Under the pieces are notes generated by a model, which worked only from the letters and a program-made list of their open reading frames with translations, was not told where the DNA came from and did no database searches. This document shows positions 1 through 6,173 of a stretch of 10,356 bases of DNA, piece after piece. The DNA is from Rhodospirillales bacterium. Lineage in GTDB: Bacteria > Pseudomonadota > Alphaproteobacteria > Rhodospirillales > Casp-alpha2. Position 1 is the stretch's first letter; every line of letters starts with the position of its first letter. The position numbers and the translations under genes are program-made. The stretch lies in NCBI GenBank assembly GCA_030727885.1, contig JANRAT010000038.1:1-10356 (forward strand), in the 5' to 3' direction.

Positions 1-296
1 CCAATGGCATGAGTTTTCTTGGCGCCGGGGTTCTGATTGATCTGCAGTTGGGCGACAACTGGATTATTCAACCGTCGTTTGCTCCGACCTGGTGGCGCGG
101 CAAGACCAGGGATCTTGATCTTGGTTATGATCTTGAGTTCCGGTCGCGCCTGGAATTCGCCTATCAGTTCCCGGACAAGTCGCGGCTGGGTCTGGCCGTT
201 TCGCACAGCTCCAACGGCGGTCTTGGTAATAACAACCCGGGGACGGAATCCATCATGCTCACGGTATCCGTGCCGACAACAATGTTCGGCCGTTGA
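1..296 (+). CDS. PagL-type lipid A 3-O-deacylase (acyloxyacyl hydrolase), 3' part
   Basis: This is the C-terminal 97 residues of an outer-membrane beta-barrel enzyme of the PagL family, which removes the ester-linked 3-O acyl chain of lipid A. The frame is open from base 3 and the start lies upstream of the window. The diagnostic motif is near the end: His-Ser-Ser-Asn, then Asn-Pro-Gly-Thr-Glu. The spacing His, Ser at +2 and Glu at +14 matches the catalytic triad His126-Ser128-Glu140 known for Pseudomonas PagL. Alternating hydrophobic and aromatic residues before it fit barrel strands (for example the LEFAYQF and RLGLAVS segments), and the chain ends shortly after the last strand, as expected. 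The ATG at 9-11 is internal. It stops with TGA 77 bases before the tRNA. The family is fairly secure; the exact acyl position is inferred. Confidence 0.85.
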   Translation, partial: NGMSFLGAGVLIDLQLGDNWIIQPSFAPTWWRGKTRDLDLGYDLEFRSRLEFAYQFPDKSRLGLAVSHSSNGGLGNNNPGTESIMLTVSVPTTMFGR

Positions 297-336
297 TCCA
301 ACTGGTTTTCATCCATTGATGGATCGCGACTGCGGA

Positions 337-365
337 TTGCCATGGCTGTTCAGCTGGTGTAGTCA
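337..365 (+). promoter_or_regulatory. possible tRNA-Arg promoter
   Basis: TTGCCA at 337-342 matches five of six bases of the -35 consensus. After 17 bases a poor -10 candidate, TAGTCA, lies at 360-365. The predicted start is near base 372, just ahead of the mature tRNA 5' end at 374. The spacing is good but the -10 is weak. Confidence 0.3.
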
Positions 366-373
366 AAACCCAC

Positions 374-450
374 GCGCCCGTAGCTCAGCCGGATAGAGCA
401 CCAGATTCCTAATCTGGGGGTCGTGGGTTCAAATCCCGCCGGGCGCACCA
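374..450 (+). tRNA. tRNA-Arg (anticodon CCT)
   Basis: A complete cloverleaf with encoded CCA. The acceptor stem 374-380 pairs perfectly with 440-446, the discriminator is A447 and CCA is at 448-450. The D arm begins TAGCTCAG; the anticodon stem 401-405 pairs with 413-417 around the loop TTCCTAA, giving anticodon CCT at 408-410; the T arm is 423-427 with 435-439 and a TTCAAAT loop. It reads AGG arginine codons. The gene ends 17 bases before the convergent gshA stop, and no strong terminator is visible in that gap. It is not a CUA suppressor tRNA, so it does not explain the in-frame TAG codons further along. Confidence 0.97.
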
Positions 451-467
451 TATTTCTGTCAGGCAAA

Positions 468-1835
468 TCAGTAGGCATACTCCGTAAACACCGGATCGAC
501 GCTTTTGTCCCACAGGCGATGATACGCGGCCAGCAATTCGTCGGCCGGCGTCAGGCCGCTTTCTGCAGTCTGGAAAATCGGCTGCAGGAAATGACTTTCA
601 TCCATACCGACGCTGTCCAGGCGGTTGCGATTTTTCAGCCCGCGATGCGAGATGCAGAGCGCCTGGCAGGCCAATTCCCGCACCGTTGTATTGCGGAACG
701 GCGTCTTGAGTGCGGTCCGCGGGACTTCATCGCGAAGCGCCTGGCGTTCTTCCGCAGTCCAGTCTTTGACCAGATCCCAGGCGGCGTTGCGCGCTTCATC
801 GTCATACAGAAGACCGACCCAGAAAGCGGACAATGCACAGAGGCGCTTCCAGGGTCCGCCGTCGGCACCGCGCATCTCCAGATAGGTCTTCAGGCGTACT
901 TCCGGAAAGGCCGTCGAGATATGGTCGGCCCAGTCTGAAAGCACCGGCTTGTGGCCCGGATAGGCCGGCAGTTTACCGTCGATGAAGTCACGGAACGACT
1001 GACCGGAGGCATCGATATATTTGCCGTCGCGATAGACAAAATACATCGGCACATCGAGCGCATAATCGACATAGCGCTCAAATCCCATGCCGTCTTCGAA
1101 GACGAACGGCAGCATGCCGCTGCGGTCCGGATCGACGTCGGTCCAGATATGGCTGCGGAACGACAAAAATTCGCTCGGCTTGCCGTTGCGGAACGGCGAG
1201 TTGGCCCACAGCGCCGTGGCGATCGGCTGCAGGGCCAGCGAAATGCGGAACATCTGCACCATCACCTCTTCGGAGCTGAAATCCAGATTGACCTGCACGG
1301 TGCAGGTTGACTGCATCATCTCAAGCCCGAGATTGCCGACCTTCGGCATGTAGTTGCGCATGATCTTGTAGCGGCCCTTCGGCATCCACGGAATCGTGTC
1401 GATCGGCCATTTCGGGCGGTAGCCAAGACCGATGAAGCCGATCCCCATTTCGCGAGCAATCACCTTGACCTGCTGCAGGTGGCTTGAGACTTCGTCGCAG
1501 GTCTGGTGAATGTTCTCGACGGCGGCGCCCGACAGTTCAACCTGACCGGCAGGTTCAAGCGAGACCGAGCCGCCATCCTTGGACGACAGCGCAATGACGT
1601 TGCCGTCTTCCATAACCGGCTCCCAGCCGAAACGGGTCAGCCGCATCAGCAACTCGCGAATGCCATCTTCTCCGTCATAGGTCAGCGGCTTCAGGTCGGA
1701 CAGGCGGAACGCGAATTTTTCGTGCTCGGTGCCGATCAGCCATTTCTCAGGCGGTTTGCAGCCGCTTTCCATATAGCGGACAAGGACGTCCTTGCTGTCG
1801 ATGGGGGTATCGTTCTTGGGGGCAGCACCGGACAT
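468..1835 (-). CDS. gshA: glutamate-cysteine ligase (plant/alphaproteobacterial type)
   Basis: This 455-residue cytosolic enzyme joins L-glutamate to L-cysteine using ATP, the first step of glutathione synthesis. It belongs to the plant-type GCL family (GCS2 group), about 450-460 residues long and unlike the E. coli enzyme. Visible hallmarks are GTEHEKFAF (35-43) and [12 protein letters not shown] (92-103), which carry the metal/ATP-binding carboxylates; a Met-Met-Gln-Ser-Thr-Cys segment followed by a Gln-Val-Asn-Leu-Asp-Phe strand (about 173-186); and a Leu-Glu-Met-Arg-Gly-Ala-Asp segment near 319-325. The start is supported by GGAG six bases upstream and by the TAATG overlap with the rsmE stop, which implies translational coupling. 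It converges on the tRNA gene. The stop is TGA. There is no sign of damage. Confidence 0.96.
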   Translation of the reverse strand: MSGAAPKNDTPIDSKDVLVRYMESGCKPPEKWLIGTEHEKFAFRLSDLKPLTYDGEDGIRELLMRLTRFGWEPVMEDGNVIALSSKDGGSVSLEPAGQVELSGAAVENIHQTCDEVSSHLQQVKVIAREMGIGFIGLGYRPKWPIDTIPWMPKGRYKIMRNYMPKVGNLGLEMMQSTCTVQVNLDFSSEEVMVQMFRISLALQPIATALWANSPFRNGKPSEFLSFRSHIWTDVDPDRSGMLPFVFEDGMGFERYVDYALDVPMYFVYRDGKYIDASGQSFRDFIDGKLPAYPGHKPVLSDWADHISTAFPEVRLKTYLEMRGADGGPWKRLCALSAFWVGLLYDDEARNAAWDLVKDWTAEERQALRDEVPRTALKTPFRNTTVRELACQALCISHRGLKNRNRLDSVGMDESHFLQPIFQTAESGLTPADELLAAYHRLWDKSVDPVFTEYAY

Positions 1836-2599
1836 TATGGTCTCCGATCAAGGGTTGTCGGTTGTATATCCGCAACAGACTGGCGAATTGCAAGGGCAGC
1901 TGTCGCGGCTGTTTCGGCACGGAGTATCCTGGGGCCAAGATCAGCGGCGACAGAAAAGGTCAGTTTGTCGAGGGCGTCAAGCTCATCGGCACTGAACCCG
2001 CCCTCTGGGCCGATCCAGAAAGCGAGATGCTCTGTGCCGCCGGCCAAGACACCGGCCAGAGGCTGTCCGTGGCCGGTTTCATCCAGATAGACGAGGCGGC
2101 GATTTTCCGGCCAGTTCGAGATGATTTCCGCAAACGAAGCCGGCTCAACGATTTCCGGCACACTGAGGCGTCGCGATTGCTCAGCTGATTCCATGGCTGT
2201 GGCCTGCAGGCGCTCGACATTCAATCTGCCCGATTGCGTGCGGTTGGTGATCGCCGGGATCAGTCGGCTGACCCCGAGTTCGGTGGCCTTTTCGATCAGG
2301 AAATCGGTGCGGTCCTTTTTCAGGGGCGCAAAGATCAGCCAGACGTCAGGGTCGACCGTCTGCTGGCGGCTTTGATGCTGCAACGAGACCACGCAGGCTT
2401 TCTTGTCGGCGACGGATATTTCCGCCAGCCACTCCCCATCCTTGCCGTTGAACAGCAAGAGCTGCTGGCCGGTGGTGCAGCGCATGACGTTAATAAGATA
2501 ATGGCTCTGCGGTCGTGACAGTTGCAGCGCAGTTCCATCAGTAAGTGGATCGCTGACGAAAAGGCGAATTGAGGGTGTGTACGTGATTCTTGATTCCAT
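1835..2599 (-). CDS. rsmE: 16S rRNA (uracil-1498-N3)-methyltransferase RsmE
   Basis: This 254-residue SPOUT-class methyltransferase uses S-adenosylmethionine to methylate U1498 of 16S rRNA in the assembled small subunit. The N-terminal part (about 10-75) matches the PUA-like RNA-binding domain. The SPOUT domain shows a Pro-Leu-Lys-Lys-Asp-Arg segment with Glu-Lys-Ala-Thr-Glu-Leu-Gly after it (92-109), Glu-Gln-Ser-Arg-Arg (130-134), the cofactor-loop motif WIGPEGGF (195-202) and [10 protein letters not shown] (221-230), all standard for RsmE. It is first in an operon with gshA; its TAA stop shares one base with the gshA ATG. ubiA diverges from it across 96 bases. The chosen ATG gives a slightly long N-terminus with no strong ribosome binding site, so the start is less certain than the identity. 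Confidence 0.95.
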   Translation of the reverse strand: MESRITYTPSIRLFVSDPLTDGTALQLSRPQSHYLINVMRCTTGQQLLLFNGKDGEWLAEISVADKKACVVSLQHQSRQQTVDPDVWLIFAPLKKDRTDFLIEKATELGVSRLIPAITNRTQSGRLNVERLQATAMESAEQSRRLSVPEIVEPASFAEIISNWPENRRLVYLDETGHGQPLAGVLAGGTEHLAFWIGPEGGFSADELDALDKLTFSVAADLGPRILRAETAATAALAIRQSVADIQPTTLDRRP

Positions 2600-2660
2600 G
2601 CACTGATTATCGGCCTGCCCGGGCCGGTCGTAAACCGTTGGTATTGTGCTTCACAAGACT

Positions 2661-2689
2661 TTCACCTTGACCCCTGTGTCAGGTATAAA
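2661..2689 (+). promoter_or_regulatory. ubiA promoter candidate, possibly leaderless
   Basis: TTCACC at 2661-2666 (four of six -35 bases), a 17-base spacer and TATAAA at 2684-2689 (five of six -10 bases). The predicted transcription start, 6-8 bases after the -10, falls at about 2695-2697, on the ubiA ATG at 2696. No Shine-Dalgarno sits at a normal distance from that ATG. A better-looking TTGACC at 2667-2672 has only 11 bases to the -10, too short to use. Confidence 0.45.
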
Positions 2690-2695
2690 TGCCGA

Positions 2696-3622
2696 ATGAC
2701 GACTACAGGGCATCATTTTCACCAAGCGAGCGATATCCGGGCCGATGCCTGGATCATCAGGCTGGTACCCAGGGTATGGCGTCCCTATCTGCGCTTGATG
2801 CGTGTCGATCGGGCGATCGGCACGTGGCTGTTGTTGCTGCCTTGTCTGTGGTCAGTTTCGCTGGCCAGCCATGCACTGGCAGGGAGCCCCCCTGATCCTT
2901 GGTATGTCGTGCTGTTTTCTGTTGGCGCTTTTGTGATGCGAGGGGCCGGTTGCGTCGTCAATGACCTTTGGGACCGCGACATTGACGGTAAAGTGGCGCG
3001 CACCGCAGGGCGGCCGATTGCTTCCGGTGAAATCAAGGTTCGCTCGGCGCTGGCTTTTCTCGCCGGCCTGCTTTTGGTCGGACTTTTGATTCTTTTGCAG
3101 TTCAATGCCCCGACCATTGTGCTGGGGGTGGCGTCGCTGGGGCTGGTTGCCGTCTATCCGCTGATGAAGCGGATCACCTACTGGCCGCAGGCGTTTCTCG
3201 GTCTGACATTCAACTGGGGCGCCTTGCTGGCCTGGGCCAGTGTCGAAGGCGGGGTTGGCTGGCCGGCATTGCTGATTTATGCGGCGGGCTTCTTCTGGAC
3301 GCTTGGATACGACACGGTCTACGGGCACCAGGACAAGGAAGATGATGTTCTGGTTGGCGTCATGTCGTCCTCGATCAAGCTTGGCCGCAACACCCGCCCA
3401 TTTGTGGGCTTGGTTTATTTACTGACAGTGCTGCTGTTGTCCCTGGCCGGCGGGGCCGTCGATATCGGCTGGTTCTTTTATCTGATGCTTGGTGCAACGG
3501 CCGTGCAATTCGCATGGCAGGTGGTAACGCTGGACATTGACGATCCTAAAAACTGCCTGGCTCGCTTCAAATCGAATCGCGATGTCGGTTTGATGATCTT
3601 CCTGGGTGCTCTGCTCGGCTGA
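2696..3622 (+). CDS. ubiA: 4-hydroxybenzoate polyprenyltransferase UbiA
   Basis: This integral-membrane prenyltransferase of 308 residues attaches the polyprenyl tail to 4-hydroxybenzoate in ubiquinone synthesis. Both Asp-rich metal-diphosphate motifs are present: N89-D90-x-x-D93 with D95 and D97 on the first cytoplasmic loop, and Y205-D206-T-x-Y followed by H211, D213 and D216-D217 on the second. About eight hydrophobic segments surround them. The RLMR...IG segment before the first membrane helix is where the E. coli protein has RLMRTDKPIG. The ATG at 2696 is the only in-frame start that keeps the usual N-terminal extension; the next Met is residue 35, inside that conserved segment. An overlapping ATG at 2689 is in another frame. 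It diverges from rsmE-gshA, a neighbourhood I recall as common in alphaproteobacteria. The stop is TGA. Confidence 0.95.
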   Translation: MTTTGHHFHQASDIRADAWIIRLVPRVWRPYLRLMRVDRAIGTWLLLLPCLWSVSLASHALAGSPPDPWYVVLFSVGAFVMRGAGCVVNDLWDRDIDGKVARTAGRPIASGEIKVRSALAFLAGLLLVGLLILLQFNAPTIVLGVASLGLVAVYPLMKRITYWPQAFLGLTFNWGALLAWASVEGGVGWPALLIYAAGFFWTLGYDTVYGHQDKEDDVLVGVMSSSIKLGRNTRPFVGLVYLLTVLLLSLAGGAVDIGWFFYLMLGATAVQFAWQVVTLDIDDPKNCLARFKSNRDVGLMIFLGALLG

Positions 3623-3826
3623 CGCAGCCCCAATCCGGACATTCTGACATGCCGATCCTTGCGCTGCGATAGCGGCTGCTGTATGCACTAAAACAGTAAA
3701 ATACTCGTATAAATAGTAATAAATACTTTAACGGGTGCTGCAAGTGTGCCCTTATTGGGCCTTTGTGGATGCCTAACCTATGTCGTGCGCGTTTGAGATC
3801 ACCCTTGGAACGAAAGGAATAGAGAA
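3623..3826 (+). promoter_or_regulatory. AT-rich intergenic region upstream of the small gene pair
   Basis: This 204-base gap holds no convincing ORF. Its core (about 3691-3729) is far richer in A and T than the rest of the window. It contains TATAAAT at 3708-3714, the direct repeat ATAAATA at 3709-3715 and 3719-3725 (10-base offset), and AAATACT at 3699-3705 and 3721-3727 (22-base offset). Offsets near one and two helical turns suggest a promoter with protein-binding sites, but no good -35 element pairs with the TATAAA. Function is inferred. Confidence 0.4.
3813..3818 (+). promoter_or_regulatory. ribosome binding site AAAGGA
   Basis: AAAGGA lies eight bases before the ATG at 3827. It is one of the clearest Shine-Dalgarno sites in the window and supports translation of the uncharacterised gene that follows. 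Confidence 0.7.
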
Positions 3827-4213
3827 ATGTTGATCAGGAAAAAAACCGATATCAAACCGGTTGAAATCGCCAAGCCCGTCATCAAGTTTCCCTGTGCAGA
3901 AGAGGCGTGGTTCTGGTTCATGCGGTCGGAAAGGGCGCGCGCTGAGCGGGCCAAGTGCGAAAAATGGGACACGATCAATGATCGGCCCTGCCTGCCCGAC
4001 GACATCTATCGATGCGTTGCGCAGCTATATCGTGAAGGCATCCTGTTTTATCTACACCTCGAGGTGATGGGCGAATACGGCTATCTGGACCGCTACCCGG
4101 ATACGGAAGATGACCTTGAAGCCGTGGACTGGGTCATCTGGGTTGATGCCTTTGATATTCTCGAACCGTATCTGATCGACAAGGGGATCGTCGAATGTCC
4201 ACCACAATTCTGA
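3827..4213 (+). CDS. uncharacterised 128-residue protein
   Basis: I do not recognise a named family. The protein has an Ala-Glu-Glu-Ala-Trp-Phe-Trp-Phe segment (24-31), a charged Arg/Ala/Glu helix (33-42), a Arg-Pro-Cys-x-Pro-Asp-Asp-Ile-Tyr motif (53-61), and an acidic C-terminal half with an ending Lys-Gly-Ile-Val-Glu-Cys (119-124). Five cysteines are present (23, 44, 55, 63, 124). There is no signal peptide or membrane segment, so it should be cytosolic. A clear ribosome binding site fixes the start. It overlaps the next gene by 19 bases, so the two are probably coupled. The AT-rich upstream region and lack of a housekeeping role suggest an accessory pair. I have a faint, unverified memory of similar pairs in other alphaproteobacteria. 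The stop is TGA. Confidence 0.75.
   Translation: MLIRKKTDIKPVEIAKPVIKFPCAEEAWFWFMRSERARAERAKCEKWDTINDRPCLPDDIYRCVAQLYREGILFYLHLEVMGEYGYLDRYPDTEDDLEAVDWVIWVDAFDILEPYLIDKGIVECPPQF
4181..4186 (+). promoter_or_regulatory. ribosome binding site AAGGGG fixing the start at 4195
   Basis: AAGGGG lies inside the 3' end of the preceding gene, eight bases before the ATG at 4195. It supports translation starting well upstream of the in-frame TAG at 4318 rather than at the ATG at 4342, which has no nearby Shine-Dalgarno. Confidence 0.6.
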
Positions 4214-4581
4214 TGCGGCCTTACGGCCATTCACTGGCCATCGTCGTCTTTGGCCCGTCGTCGCTGCGCTGTCTGAGCATGTTGAAGTCAGGGTATCAGC
4301 ACTGTTTTGTTGCAACCTAGGACAGCGGGCAGTGGCACCTGATGAATCCGTTGTCGAACGGCACACAGATATCACTGCTGGGCTATGCCTGCCCGGACGA
4401 GATCATCACCGCGTTCAGGCACGTTGGCTACGACGCCCTTGCCGTGCAGCGCAGAGCCCCTGTGCAAAGTATCATGCCGCTGTCTCCTTATAGCTGTGTC
4501 GAAGCCGTCAAGCGTGTGCTTGGGATCCGTGACCGCTGGGTCATGACGCCTTGGCAGCTACGCAAGTATATTGAAAATTGA
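4195..4581 (+). CDS. uncharacterised protein with an in-frame TAG at codon 42
   Basis: Read from the ATG at 4195, the frame runs 41 codons, meets TAG at 4318-4320, and continues 86 codons to TGA. The two parts join into a plausible single chain of 128 residues including the TAG position: a hydrophobic strand (about 14-20), Tyr-Gln-His36-Cys37-Phe-Val, then after the TAG a Gly-Gln-Trp-His-Leu segment leading to Asn-Pro-Leu, and later Tyr-Ser-Cys101-Val-Glu-Ala-Val-Lys-Arg and Thr-Pro-Trp-Gln-Leu. An early His and a later Cys at a helix start could suggest a permuted papain-like (NlpC/P60-type) fold; that is speculation. The start has a good ribosome binding site and overlaps the upstream gene. 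Another in-frame ATG at 4213 forms TGATG with the upstream stop. Only 4342-4581 is open from an ATG after the TAG. It could be a pseudogene, a base error or a recoded gene. Confidence 0.65.
4318..4355 (+). other. in-frame TAG with an adjacent stem-loop
   Basis: TAG is at 4318-4320. The next bases, 4321-4328, pair with 4348-4355 (eight pairs, one G-U), and G4329 with T4347 adds a ninth G-U pair around a 17-base loop. The stem begins exactly at the base after the TAG. A competing hairpin, 4348-4352 with 4357-4361 around a GTCG loop, uses the same 3' arm. Compare the element at 7277-7308. Confidence 0.4.
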
Positions 4582-4582
4582 A

Positions 4583-4611
4583 CGGTGAATTCAAATGTGT
4601 CTGAATCGCCG
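4583..4611. terminator. bidirectional terminator between convergent genes
   Basis: An inverted repeat fills the 30-base gap between two convergent genes. 4583-4587 pairs with 4607-4611 and 4589-4593 pairs with 4602-4606, giving ten pairs (one G-U), with A4588 bulged and an eight-base loop. On the plus strand it is followed by TTAGTTGT; on the minus strand by TTCAATTTTC. Both are moderately U-rich, so it can serve both directions. Confidence 0.6.
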
Positions 4612-5091
4612 TTAGTTGTCTTCCGAGAGAGTCCAGATTTGTGCGTGCCCGCCTTCGTCATTAGGTCGCGGGATGATGCGGATGCGCTCGGTGATGCCGA
4701 GGTCGGTCATTTCCCGTTCAATGGCCAGCAGGGTGCCGGCCGGGTGATCGCACAGTGATGCGGCATAGGCGATTTCGCTTTGTGCGGCGGTCATCGCCAT
4801 CAACATGTCCGGTGCGCCATAGTTTTTGAAAAGGTGAGCGGCAAGCGCGCGCGCAGCGGCTTCGGCCTCGTCATCCGGGGCAATGGAGACTTGCACAAAC
4901 GTCGAATAGCCGAAGTTATCCAGGCCGAGCCAGCCGGATTTGAACGCGAGCTGGGCCTTGTTGTCCATCTCGGCGGGCGATGCATCAACGAAGGCGAAAG
5001 TCCCGGTTACGGCCAAGGTGCCCGGTTCTGACGCCTGATGAAAGACACGCGCATCGGATGGATCCAGACGGATGGTGCGGGGCAGTTTCAT
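4612..5091 (-). CDS. conserved small alphaproteobacterial protein, possibly DUF6505
   Basis: This 159-residue protein begins Met-Lys-Leu-Pro-Arg-Thr-Ile-Arg-Leu-Asp and continues with Asp-Ala-Arg-Val-Phe and a Gly-Thr-Phe-Ala-Phe strand, a pattern I associate with the uncharacterised DUF6505 family; this needs checking. It has no signal peptide or membrane segment. The Ala/Glu-rich middle (about 78-96) should be helical, and the C-terminus carries Arg-Ile-Ile-Pro-Arg-Pro-Asn. The frame stays open far upstream to 5400, but that extension lies over the desulfhydrase gene in another frame and has low-quality composition, so the ATG at 5089-5091, eight bases after the upstream stop, is chosen. 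It lies downstream of the PLP enzyme and ends at the shared terminator with TAA. Confidence 0.85.
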   Translation of the reverse strand: MKLPRTIRLDPSDARVFHQASEPGTLAVTGTFAFVDASPAEMDNKAQLAFKSGWLGLDNFGYSTFVQVSIAPDDEAEAAARALAAHLFKNYGAPDMLMAMTAAQSEIAYAASLCDHPAGTLLAIEREMTDLGITERIRIIPRPNDEGGHAQIWTLSEDN

Positions 5092-5098
5092 GATGCGC

Positions 5099-6139
5099 TC
5101 ATGATGCTCTGGCAACGTGCCAAAGGTGCGCATAGGCGAACAGACCCGGTGTGCCGCCGGTATGGATGAAGACCGCAGCCCCGTCATCGGGCAGCATCCC
5201 TTGCTTAAGCAATCCCAAAAAACCATCAAAGGCCTTGCCGGTATAAACCGGGTCCAGCAGCAGGGTTTCACTCTTTGCTGCCCTGTCGATGGCGGCCATC
5301 GTGCCCGCTGTCGGCTTGCCGTAACCTTCACCGATATAGGCATCGGTGGTGATGACGTCCTGTTCCGTGACCAGCCCCGTTCTGCCCAGCATGTCGGCAA
5401 GATGACGGCTGCGTTTCACCACCCGGGGATGCTGCTGATCAGCATTGCGGCGGACACAAATGCCGAACACACGGGCGTTTGATCCATAATGACGAAAACC
5501 GGTCAGGATACCGGCATGGGAAATTGCGCTGCCGCTGGCGACAACCACGGTTTTCAGCGGAACCCCCAATGCCTCGGTTTGCGTGAGTATTTCCCGCGCG
5601 CAGTCGATGTAGCCGAGGCCGCCCAGCGGCGGATATTCAGGACCCAGATGAATGACATAGGGTTTGCCGCCCCGGGCACGTACGTCGTTTGCGATACGCT
5701 CAAGATTGTCATCGGCGGCAGCTTCATCCTCACCGACCGGGAAGCGGTGAATCGGCACACCAAGCAGCCGGTCGAGCAGCGTATTGCCAGTCTGATCCTG
5801 GCCGGGCGGCATGCCCTGGACCCGGTCTTCAAGCTGTATCTCGCACGCCCGTCCAAGTTTTCTGGCAGCGGCGGCACACATGCGGACGAAATTCGATTGC
5901 ACGGCACCGGTGATCAGCACGGTATCGGCACCTTCGGCCAGTGCGGCACCGAAATAGTATTCCAGTTGCCGGGCCTTGTTGCCGCCCATGGCAAGACCGG
6001 TCAGATCATCGCGCTTAACATACAAATGCGGGTGACCACTTTGGCGCATGATCGCGTCGAGTGGGTCCATCGGTGTTGGTGCGTGCGCAAGGCGCGCGCG
6101 CGGAAATCCCAGAACGGGATCGTTCGTTAGCGACAACAT
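5099..6139 (-). CDS. PLP-dependent D-cysteine desulfhydrase family enzyme
   Basis: A 346-residue fold-type II PLP enzyme of the ACC deaminase / D-cysteine desulfhydrase group. The PLP-binding lysine is K55 in Gly-Gly-Asn-Lys, and Q81-S82-N83 and D296-P297-V298-Y299 are the other active-site segments. ACC deaminase has a Glu right after the active-site Tyr and a Leu in the late His-x-Gly-Gly motif; here both are Thr (T300, and T327 in IHTGG), which favours the D-cysteine desulfhydrase side. Members of this group also include L-cysteate sulfo-lyase (CuyA), so the substrate is open. The ATG at 6137-6139 is preferred over that at 6152-6154 because GGGGAG sits seven bases before it and would overlap the earlier start. 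It is cotranscribed with the small downstream gene and diverges from the protease. The stop is TGA. Confidence 0.9.
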   Translation of the reverse strand: MLSLTNDPVLGFPRARLAHAPTPMDPLDAIMRQSGHPHLYVKRDDLTGLAMGGNKARQLEYYFGAALAEGADTVLITGAVQSNFVRMCAAAARKLGRACEIQLEDRVQGMPPGQDQTGNTLLDRLLGVPIHRFPVGEDEAAADDNLERIANDVRARGGKPYVIHLGPEYPPLGGLGYIDCAREILTQTEALGVPLKTVVVASGSAISHAGILTGFRHYGSNARVFGICVRRNADQQHPRVVKRSRHLADMLGRTGLVTEQDVITTDAYIGEGYGKPTAGTMAAIDRAAKSETLLLDPVYTGKAFDGFLGLLKQGMLPDDGAAVFIHTGGTPGLFAYAHLWHVARAS

Positions 6140-6146
6140 TGAAAGT

Positions 6147-6152
6147 CTCCCC
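6147..6152 (-). promoter_or_regulatory. ribosome binding site GGGGAG deciding the desulfhydrase start
   Basis: Read on the minus strand, GGGGAG at 6152 to 6147 is seven bases before the ATG at 6139. The alternative ATG at 6154 shares its G with this motif and has no good site of its own, so the shorter protein is favoured. Confidence 0.6.
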
Positions 6153-6173
6153 ATAGAGTTTCAGTTTACTGAC

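Noticed and set aside
311..324. ATCCA-TTGA-TGGAT hairpin after the PagL gene as a terminator
   Set aside because: Only five pairs and no T-run follows; too weak to call.
374..450. tRNA-Arg as the attachment site of an integrated element
   Set aside because: No integrase gene and no repeated copy of the tRNA 3' end are visible in the window.
374..450. The tRNA as a suppressor reading UAG
   Set aside because: Its anticodon is CCT, which reads AGG; it cannot decode UAG.
1506..2090. 194-codon plus-strand ORF spanning gshA and rsmE
   Set aside because: Antisense to two well-supported genes; no start signal or domain seen.
4342..4581. A separate 79-residue gene starting at ATG 4342
   Set aside because: There is no ribosome binding site at 4342, and the same frame continues upstream through a single TAG to a well-supported start at 4195.
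4612..5400. A 262-residue minus-strand reading of the small gene
   Set aside because: The extra N-terminal 103 residues are the desulfhydrase gene read in another frame; the natural start is at 5091.
5489..6130. 213-codon plus-strand ORF
   Set aside because: Antisense shadow of the desulfhydrase gene, with no family signal and a composition typical of an opposite-strand frame.
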